From Euptelea pleiosperma (Eukaryota; Streptophyta; Magnoliopsida; Ranunculales; Eupteleaceae), in contig CM068543.1 of NCBI GenBank assembly GCA_035048495.1, positions 22,929,751 through 22,993,750 on the forward strand: a DNA stretch of 64,000 bases, given 5' to 3'. The notes under the pieces are model-generated. The model worked only from the letters and a program-made list of their open reading frames with translations, did not search any database and was not told where the DNA came from. Below, piece by piece: positions 56,930 through 64,000 of the stretch (position 1 is the first letter of the stretch; each line of letters opens with the position of its first letter). The position numbers and the translations under genes are program-made.

Positions 56930-58033
56930 CAATCCGACTCGAATCCGATCCATTGCCAGCCCAAGATGCAAGTAGATAAAGTTATTCTGTAAATATTGTC
57001 CTCCACAAGTCAATAATGGACAGTGGAGTGTGGGACACCCTTCTCCATTACCTACAAGTCTATGCTCCGTTTACTTTGACAAGTCAGTCTGGATGAGCGA
57101 GACATCGACAATGGCCTTTGTACGCAATTCATACGCTTTGGATTTAAAAGTCTTCTATACTAAGGCCCTGCTTGGTATCCAGTAGATATTTGTAGGATGC
57201 AAATATTTACCTCTACAAATATTTACTTTGTAAATGTTTACAGCTTCAAACATTTTCTGTTGCTTGGTATTAACCAGTAAAATCAGTTGCAAATACTTTC
57301 CACCGCTTGGGTGGAGGGTGCAATGCAAATATTTTTCGAGTATTTGATGAATCCAAAATCGGAGATGGAGATCACCTACGAACAATGTCAATGAATTGGA
57401 TGATCACAACCAATCAAACAATGGAACAAATGGCTGGGAATCATATGGTCCAAGCAAGTTGATTTTGGACGGGAACCCAAATATCGGTTGGTCCGAGTAG
57501 AACTTTGCTGACCGCCCACAATTTGAGTATAGGGAATACTTTAGAGGGACACTGACCATATGGATGTTTGGCCAATCCCTAAGTGGACCTACAAACTAAA
57601 AATCAGCTTGATTAGTGATTTCAAACCTTTGGATCTTTGTACCCCAAATAATGCCAAATTCCACGGTTAAAAATCAATCAATGAAAATGACTCCAATATA
57701 ACTTTTAGAAATCTATAATCATATTATTTTTTTGGTCTAGATGTCTATCTAGGAGTATAACTTTGCTGACCCTCCAAAATGATTGCCCCCTATAACCGCT
57801 CGCAATATGAGCCACATGGCACATTTGTGGAGGATGCCAACTATATGGATGTTTGGCCAATCCATAAGTGGATTAACAAATCAAAAATCAACCTAATTAA
57901 CGGATTTCATAGATTGATTTTAACCGTTGAATTTGAGCATCTAAGTGTTGGATTGGAGTCATTTGCATGGACTGATTTTAACCGTTGAATTTAAGCATTA
58001 TTGACCATTATTTGGGTACTAGTATCCAAAGAT

Positions 58034-58387
58034 GGGTCGGGCTCGAGGGACACCCATTTTGGCGTACCCACATAGAAGATGAATCAATGGCTGATTTTTT
58101 ATGAGGATGATCTCTATGGTGAGGAGATTATCCTCACAAAAATTTAAATCATTCTAATATTCATAGACTGGTTTAGAAGCTGAAGAATTACGGACTGTCG
58201 ATTCTTACCGTGTAACTTGAAAACCCACATTTGATGGGGTTAGAAATTCAGAATGGACTGATTGTTTTGTTGGGGTGATCTATATGGTGAGGAGATCATC
58301 CACACCAAAAATCAGCCATTGATTCATCTTCTATGTGGGTATGCTAAAATGGGCATGTCAAAAATGGGGGTTACCCGAGCCCGGCCC
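58034..58387. mobile_element. 354-bp Mutator-like MITE, reference copy
   Basis: Ends GGGTCGGGCTCGAGGG and CCCGAGCCCGGCCC. A perfect 9-bp TSD TCCAAAGAT lies at 58025-58033 and 58388-58396. Inner arms TACCCACATAGAAGATGAAT and ATTCATCTTCTATGTGGGTA. Inserted in the spacer of a fold-back copy. Confidence 0.9.
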
Positions 58388-58455
58388 TCCAAAGATTTGA
58401 AATCACTAATTAGGCTGATTTTTGGTTTGTAGGCCCATCTAGGGATTGACCAAAC

Positions 58456-58830
58456 CACGGTTTAAAAAATGGCCATTATAACGGATTCAGACCTCCCACA
58501 TTACATTATGAACCGTTAAAACGTTTTAAAAATAACGGCCGTTATTTTCCGTTATTTTTCTATTTTAACGAGAATAACGACCGTTATTTTCTGAATTTTT
58601 TTGTGAAAGAAGACCGTTATTTCCATTATTTTTTCTTAATTTTAGTTATTTTTGTTATTTTTTATTTTTTGAAAATTTAAATTTAAATTTCATCCCCATT
58701 TTTTCCGTTATTTATGTTATTTTCTCATTATTTTTCGTTTTTACCCTTGAGCGTTACAATTCGTTATAACGGAAAAACTGTAATGCCCCCAGTCCGTTAT
58801 ACCATTATAAATGGCCCCCTTCAAAACTTG
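58456..58830. mobile_element. CAAGGTTTAAA-family hAT MITE, 375 bp
   Basis: Left end CACGGTTTAAA, right end CAAAACTTG. A perfect 8-bp TSD GACCAAAC lies at 58448-58455 and 58831-58838. The interior has ACGGCCGTTATTTTCCG motifs. Confidence 0.88.
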
Positions 58831-59523
58831 GACCAAACATCCATAGGATCAGCGTCTTTTAAACGTATACCACCTGGCACATATTTTGGGCAGTCATCAC
58901 GGGTGGTGAGTGAATTTTACTCTTCATCTAGGGGCTAAATATTATATATATTTCAAGAGGTTCAAGCCAAAAAGTGAATGTTTGCGGCCATTTTTGGCTG
59001 CAAACATTAGCAGCTCAAATCGTAAAAAATATCACGGAAAATATTTACCTACATAAATAATCGTGGGGTGCAACCAAGCACCTAGAAATGCAAAAAACAT
59101 GTTGCAAATGTTTGCAAACAAATATTTACGGCGATACCAAGCAGGGCCTAAGTTTAAATTAGTTCATCATACATTGTCATCACTTGCACCTTAATCCATA
59201 CGTTTCGGATCAGTAACATGAATCCTATTTCGCCATTCATCTCTATCTAGACTTAACAAGAGAACAATAGCCTGACAAATATTTGCTTCGGTCCAATTTG
59301 AGCGCCAATTTAGGCTCCAAATAGAACCCATCATTGATTTGATAATTGATAAGGTAAATACCCAGTACATTCAATGCTAGGCATAAGGACCTCAAAAAAA
59401 ATCTCTTTTCGTGAGAGGATAAAATTGGACTCTAAACCATCCCTTTGATTTCTTTCGTCGCTGATTTATGAAAAGAAGTCAATGGATGCATCCAAACATA
59501 CACATTAAACTCTGAACGTCTTA

Positions 59524-59803
59524 GGGGGCGTTTGGCAATACAAAAATAAGTAATTTATTGACTTTTATAAGCCAAAAAATAAAAAGTTAGTTTGGATGTG
59601 TTTCTTATTGTAACTTTTGACAAGTTAAAAACTAACTTAAAACTGAAGCTAAATTTTTTAACTTTTAACTTCTAAGAGAAATTACTTCTCAAAAATTAGA
59701 AGGCCTCCTGATGCTTTTAATTTCTACGACTTTTTTGGAGGTAAAAAATCAACTAGTAACTTCAACTACAAGTAGAAGTGCTTTTACGTTCCCAAACGCC
59801 CCC
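59524..59803. mobile_element. Tourist-like MITE, 280 bp
   Basis: Ends GGGGGCGTTTGGCAA and CCCAAACGCCCCC, flanked by TTA at 59521-59523 and 59804-59806. Interior AAGTTA/TAACTT arms. Typical PIF/Harbinger MITE. Confidence 0.88.
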
Positions 59804-59859
59804 TTAGACTGATTACTCATTACTTATTACGCATTAATCGTCTGTACGAGATTCCAAAT

Positions 59860-60856
59860 TTTCTAGAAATGATTATTGCATATAAATATCATAAAACTTT
59901 TTCTAGATCAATACTTCCTGACGTGTTTTATTTAAATGAAATTTAAAATAATTTTTTCAAATGAATAAATTAAAATAAATAAATATATCTTAAAAATACA
60001 ACTATAGTTATAAAGCACATAACCTTAGTAAGAACTTATAATTATTCATTGTTGAGGTAAAAATTATTCTATATATATCTTGTGTTCTTACAAACATGAA
60101 AGTGACTAGTCAGATGGCAATGTGCGATAGGATTAGTCCTTGTTAATCCTAAGTTCATATTAACACAGAAGGTTGCTTTTTCAACAGAAAGATTGTTCAT
60201 TGACTTGCAAATGAGAGATGTAGATGAGGAAAGGGAGAGATCAAGAAGAACAACAGTTGCAGGCAGGGGGTTTTTTTTTTTTTTTCAAGTGTTTGTATAA
60301 GAAAATGAATTATTGATAAAACTTCGGTAAATCAATTGTTGGACTAAACATCCATATGGTCAGTAACCTCTAATAGTGTGCCATGTGGCTCACATTGTGG
60401 GTTCGTCATCAACTTTGATGATGGACACCATTATTGTGGCTCTAGGGACAGAGTTCGGGTGCCACACGGGCATTAAATAAATGTTTTTACACATTGAGTA
60501 GGAATGTGAAAATGTTGAATGACCAAAGCACTCCTATAAAGTAAAAAATATTCAAATAATGAAACAAGCAATGTTTGTCAATCTAAAGAATTTGAGGGTC
60601 ATATTAGAAGTAAGAATTTTTTAATTTAATTTTTTAATAAAAGATAATCATTGAATGAGCTGCAAGGTGACGCGTGCTTTGACACCAAAAAGTCAAAAGA
60701 GTCCCTTTTACGTGAATAGTTTAAAGAACACGAAAAAAATTAAAACATAGTATTTTTGGATATTGAGGTCTAGTGTGAGGCATGCAAGAAGGGCCTTCCT
60801 CTGTTAATAAGTAGAACAGATGAGTTTTTATTAACTATATATTGGTTTCCTAGAAC
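59860..60856. other. Non-coding stretch with MITE remnants
   Basis: Remnant of the 141-bp Tourist-like MITE (59860-59930), AT-rich sequence, a poly(T) at 60269-60286, and a half fold-back copy at about 60335-60470. No gene recognised. Confidence 0.5.
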
Positions 60857-61192
60857 TAAAGTTTAAAAAAGGCCGTTATAATGAAAATAAAGGCCGTTAT
60901 AATAGATTTGGACCTACCCCGTTACGTTATGGACCGTTAAAACGTCCAAAAAATAACGGCCGTTATTTTCTAGAAAATTTTGTGAAAAAAAATGGCCATT
61001 ATTTTCGTTTTTTTTTCCATTATATTCCGTTAGTTTCTATTTTTTAAATTTTAAAATTCTGAATTTCAGCACCATCTTTTCCGTTTTCCCGTTATTTTCC
61101 ATTTTTGCTCCTAAGTGTTTTTTTTCGTTATAACGGAAAAAACGGTAACGCCCAGTCCGTTATACCGTTATAACGGTCCCTTTTAAACCTTG
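60857..61192. mobile_element. CAAGGTTTAAA-family hAT MITE, 336 bp
   Basis: Left end TAAAGTTTAAAA (two changes), right end TTTTAAACCTTG. Flanking octamers CCTAGAAC and CCTGGAAC match at 7 of 8. Lies 300 bases beyond the intact LRR gene's stop. Confidence 0.8.
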
Positions 61193-61491
61193 CCTGGAAC
61201 ACCTACAAAAAACTAGACGCACTTTTTACAAAAGATCCACTCTCTCAATCTATAAAGAACTCAACAGCTTACAATATCTACCCAAATTGAAACAAGAAAA
61301 AAAACTACCATAGAGCCCACAAACTAGCATCCCACTTGTAGATAAAATCCTCAAAAAAGTATCCTCTAAACTCCTTAAAGCGCTTAGCCCACCAAGAATA
61401 ATATCATCTTGAGGATCAAGTATGAGCATCCCTAGGTCTACACTATTGAGTTTTGACTGGTGTGAGTCCCAACCACATCAGCAGCCTGGAG

Positions 61492-63705
61492 CTAAGGACG
61501 ACGTGGGGACGGCAGGCCACTTAGGGATGACCGTAACACTACCCTTTTTCTTCCTTTTTTCCCCACGTTGAAAAAACCAAACTTCGAAAATGCCACCACA
61601 GTGAGAAGGAAGGCAACACCAAACCCAAGACCAAAGCTGACACCCACAAAAATGACATGCTCTCTGTCCGGGCCTTTGGTTGTATTTTGCCGATGGATTT
61701 CTTCCCCTGGTCTGTGAGTCCAAGGTTGCACGCCAACCAAACATGGGTTCCCTTCATAGCTGGAATTAGAGAAGGTATCGAACTGACCCCCGGATGGTAT
61801 CGACCCACATAGATTGTTTTCCGAAACGTTAAACAAATTCAAGAAGTGGAGACGCTTCAGCGATATCGGAATTTCGTCAGATAGATGATTTGAAGAAAGA
61901 TCTAGTTTCTCCAAGTTGGTAAGATTAGAAAGCTGATCAGGAATCTTGCCTGTGAATCCATTATGGCTAAGATCCAGCACTTGAAGAAGCTGTAATCGAC
62001 CAATCTCTGGTGGGATTGATCCGTTTAAGCTGTTGTTTTTCAAATATATAGCCGGGGGCATGAAATTGAGCCGATTGTACTGAAAATCGCTTCCAGTTGA
62101 CTTGACGAATATAGGGAACTCTAGATAACTTTTATCTGCCCAATTGATAGTAGGCTTCATTAGTGTCGACGAGCTTGTGATTTCTATTGGTATTTCTCCC
62201 GAAAGAAAATTTGTGGACAAATCTAAGTAGAAGATATTTGGCAAAATACCCAACCAACCAGGGATAGAACCGGTGAGTTTATTAAGAGACAGGTTCAACA
62301 CCTCGAGCTTTCTAAGCTTGATCAACCAAGTGGGTATCCGGCCCGTGAGCCAACATTCTTCAAGACTCAGAAGACGGAGGTTTTGAAAACCGTTGGGATC
62401 AACATCATCATCACTTGGAACTGCTTCTCCATCGAAGTTCTGCGAGAGCATTGCGACAGTGAGATTGTTACAAGCTGTTAGAATCCGGAAAGTGCCGCTG
62501 ATGTTCGTGAGCTTGTTGTAGGCGAGCGAGAGGAAGGACAAGGACTTGAGGGAACAGATGTCCGGTAGGATCTGTCCTTGCAGGCGATTTTTGGCTAGGC
62601 GCAACCAGGTTAGTGATTTGCACGAGTATAAGCTGATTGGTATTGTACCTGTGAAATTGTTCTTCCCAAGATCTAGCTTTTGGAGTTGGGAGAGGCTGGA
62701 GAAATTGATGGCTGATATGTCCCCACTAAAGAAGTTGGCCCTGAGGTTCAGTGACTTGAGCTTCGTGCAATTCATAAGAGATGGTGGCAGTGAACCACTC
62801 ATATTATTTGTGTCAACAAGAAGTTCTTCCAAGTTCCTTAACTTCCCTATCTCCCAAGGAAGTTCACCCCTTAATTCATTAAAACTGAGGTGGATCAGAC
62901 TAAGATTGCCGAGTTTCAAAATGCGATTAGCGTCGATGACACCAGAGATGCTGTTGGCAATCAAAGAGAGGTGTTGCAGTGTGAGGATGTCGTAAAGATC
63001 ATTTGGAAGTGATCCGTTGAGATAGTTGAAATCCACCTTGAAAATCTCCAGTTTTGAACAACCACCCAGTCCTATAGGAATCTCTCCACTAAAATCATTT
63101 AGCGAGAAATCCAAAAACCTGATGAAACTGGATTCGACACAGATGGAAGAGGGGATTGGTCCCGAGAAGCTATTGTTGCTAGCGTTCACATTCGTTAGCT
63201 GCTGACCAGTAATGAATGATGGAAACTCCCCGGTGAAAAGATTGCTAGATATGTCAAACGACCGCAAAGCTAGGCGTTTTGGGGACGAATACAACTGCGA
63301 AATTGATGATAATCTGCCAGAGAATATATTAAAGCTCAAATCTATGATCTCAAGATTATCCAACGACAATAACCCAGGTGGAAGGGAGCCAAAAAGCTTA
63401 TTGTGGGAAAGATTGAGATAGGAAAGATATGTCAAGTTTGCAAGAGAAGGAGAGATGTGCCCTGTTAGGCCCCTCTCGGGCAGCCATATATGGGTAACTC
63501 GCCCCTCATTATCACAAGAAATACCTTCCCATCGGCAACAATTGGAACCATTTAGAGTCCATGATTTCATCAATGAAGTAGGAGAAAGGCTTTGGCTGAA
63601 GGACATGAGAGAATCCTTGTCGACTAGGGTGCAGTTGGAGATTGAAGAGACCAAAGGAAGGAAGAAGAAAAGGATGCATAGCTGCCCATGGAGTCCAATG
63701 AGCAT
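61492..63705 (-). CDS. LRR receptor-like protein, PSY1R/RLP3-like, 737 aa
   Basis: Single exon. Signal peptide MLIGLHGQLCILFFFLPLVS; LRR N-cap with paired Cys (NCCRWEGISCDN, about residue 55); some twenty plant-type LRRs (LxxLxLxxNxLxGxIP); a non-LRR island (YLEFPIFVKSTGSDFQYNRL, PPAIYL) placed before the last LRRs as in PSKR1 and PSY1R; C-cap NNLCGSIPSGGQFDTFSNSS; acidic linker; membrane helix about 683-709 (VSFGLGFGVAFLLTVVAF); basic tail of about 28 residues. There is no kinase, so it must signal through partners. Known relatives are Arabidopsis RLP2 and RLP3 (RLP3 is RFO2, a Fusarium resistance gene), whose ectodomains resemble the PSY1 peptide receptor. Ligand unknown; a sulfated peptide or defence role is inference. 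The start is the first in-frame ATG, followed at once by the signal peptide. Paralogue of the split gene at 42268-49255. Confidence 0.93.
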   Translation of the reverse strand: MLIGLHGQLCILFFFLPLVSSISNCTLVDKDSLMSFSQSLSPTSLMKSWTLNGSNCCRWEGISCDNEGRVTHIWLPERGLTGHISPSLANLTYLSYLNLSHNKLFGSLPPGLLSLDNLEIIDLSFNIFSGRLSSISQLYSSPKRLALRSFDISSNLFTGEFPSFITGQQLTNVNASNNSFSGPIPSSICVESSFIRFLDFSLNDFSGEIPIGLGGCSKLEIFKVDFNYLNGSLPNDLYDILTLQHLSLIANSISGVIDANRILKLGNLSLIHLSFNELRGELPWEIGKLRNLEELLVDTNNMSGSLPPSLMNCTKLKSLNLRANFFSGDISAINFSSLSQLQKLDLGKNNFTGTIPISLYSCKSLTWLRLAKNRLQGQILPDICSLKSLSFLSLAYNKLTNISGTFRILTACNNLTVAMLSQNFDGEAVPSDDDVDPNGFQNLRLLSLEECWLTGRIPTWLIKLRKLEVLNLSLNKLTGSIPGWLGILPNIFYLDLSTNFLSGEIPIEITSSSTLMKPTINWADKSYLEFPIFVKSTGSDFQYNRLNFMPPAIYLKNNSLNGSIPPEIGRLQLLQVLDLSHNGFTGKIPDQLSNLTNLEKLDLSSNHLSDEIPISLKRLHFLNLFNVSENNLCGSIPSGGQFDTFSNSSYEGNPCLVGVQPWTHRPGEEIHRQNTTKGPDREHVIFVGVSFGLGFGVAFLLTVVAFSKFGFFNVGKKGRKRVVLRSSLSGLPSPRRP

Positions 63706-63803
63706 GGCTTTTGCTTGTGTTAAGACTCAATCTGGTGAAGTCGAACCAGAGAGAAGAGTTTTCTATGTGGGAATGTATACTCAAGTCCTTGACTACTTGC
63801 TAT

Positions 63804-63811
63804 TATTTATA
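63804..63811 (-). promoter_or_regulatory. TATA box of the intact LRR gene
   Basis: TATAAATA on the minus strand (in GCATATAAATAATAG), about 100 bases before the ATG at 63705. Normal plant spacing; no other candidate nearby. Confidence 0.55.
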
Positions 63812-64000
63812 TGCCGCTCGACGCGCTTAATAAACTATTAACGAAAGACTTGGTGGTCTGACTTTACGGCTACAAGCTAAGTGGGTGTTGGCGTACAAGA
63901 GCAGTTTTGGGATAGTGAAAGAAAACCAGTTTTTTCTCGGACAATCGAGCAATACTCTCTCTTAAAGCGACATTTTTGGGACCCGCTCTCTCCATTCGTT

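Larger units (their letters stand above)
51823..56964. mobile_element. hAT-type element opened up by nested insertions
   Basis: Ends TAGGGCTGGCAATGG and CCATTGCCAGCCCAA (one mismatch). A perfect 8-bp TSD GATGCAAG lies at 51815-51822 and 56965-56972. Its own sequence (about 180 bp on the left, 200 bp at 53813-54010, 35 bp on the right) is rich in GATCCGATC/GGATCGG motifs. The rest is a MULE-like MITE, a Helitron cluster and a solo LTR. Confidence 0.88.
57540..58925. repeat. Fold-back MITE copies with two nested elements
   Basis: Left arm GACCATATGGATGTTTGGCC near 57551; another arm pair near 57830-58020; right arm at 58400-58455 and 58839-58925 (CATCCATAGGATCAGCG ... GTATACCACCTGGCAC ... GTGAATTTTACTC), split by the 354-bp MITE (58034) and the hAT MITE (58456). 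Confidence 0.7.
57164..59148. mobile_element. PIF/Harbinger-like element with nested MITEs
   Basis: Ends GGCCCTGCTTGGTATC and GATACCAAGCAGGGCC, perfect over 16 bases. TAA duplications lie at 57161-57163 and 59149-59151. Own sequence is about 57164-57490 and 58930-59148 (TGCAAATATTTACC motifs); the middle is a fold-back copy that itself carries two more MITEs. A relative of the right end is in SSL gene 2 intron 2 near 12580-12614. Confidence 0.85.

Noticed and set aside
63455..63841. Plus-strand open frames opposite the intact LRR gene (also 62546-62995 and 42274-43399 opposite its relatives)
   Set aside because: Antisense shadows of LRR coding sequence, with frame openness imposed by the repeat structure.

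Overview
This is a plant nuclear genome window. The intron-containing genes have GT-AG introns, the families are plant-specific (strictosidine synthase-like proteins, plant-type proline dehydrogenase, LRR receptor-like proteins), and most of the DNA is transposons: L1-type LINEs, long solo LTRs, hAT, Mutator-like and PIF/Harbinger-like elements, and Helitrons. An angiosperm is certain; the lineage (magnoliid or other) cannot be fixed from the sequence alone.

Gene content by region. 1.8-5.7 kb: a strictosidine synthase-like (SSL) gene, plus strand, three exons, with a frameshift in exon 3. 8.7-13.3 kb: an intact tandem paralogue of it (357 aa), same exon structure. Both lack the catalytic Glu of true strictosidine synthase. 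14.7-18.2 kb, minus strand: an intact four-exon mitochondrial proline dehydrogenase gene (494 aa) whose first intron holds a degenerate second copy of exon 1. 25.2-25.8 kb, minus strand: the broken last two exons of a PTC52/TIC55-like Rieske oxygenase, lying inside a 6.6-kb segment with inverted ends that is itself inserted in a LINE. 42.3-49.3 kb, minus strand: an LRR receptor-like protein gene cut in two by a LINE, which was then hit by a 2.8-kb solo LTR. 61.5-63.7 kb, minus strand: its intact single-exon paralogue (737 aa), PSY1R/RLP3-like ectodomain and membrane anchor without a kinase.

The rest is a museum of non-autonomous elements, many with readable ends and target-site duplications (TSDs): a 404-bp fold-back family with 9-bp TSDs that inserts into itself; a CAAGGTTTAAA hAT MITE family with 8-bp TSDs; Tourist-like MITEs with TWA TSDs; two solo LTRs of about 2.8-2.9 kb with 5-bp TSDs; a four-layer nest at 51.8-57.0 kb; and a head-to-tail array of eight short Helitron-like units at 38.9-40.9 kb.

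Most notable: at 35.7-36.35 kb a 5'-shortened U6 snRNA sequence runs straight into a 5'-truncated LINE 3' end with a poly(A) tail. A related copy of the host repeat lacking the insert at 37.1 kb suggests that U6 and LINE arrived together, the structure of a U6/L1 chimeric retropseudogene. No operon-like relation links the genes; they are independent single loci and two tandem or local duplicate pairs.
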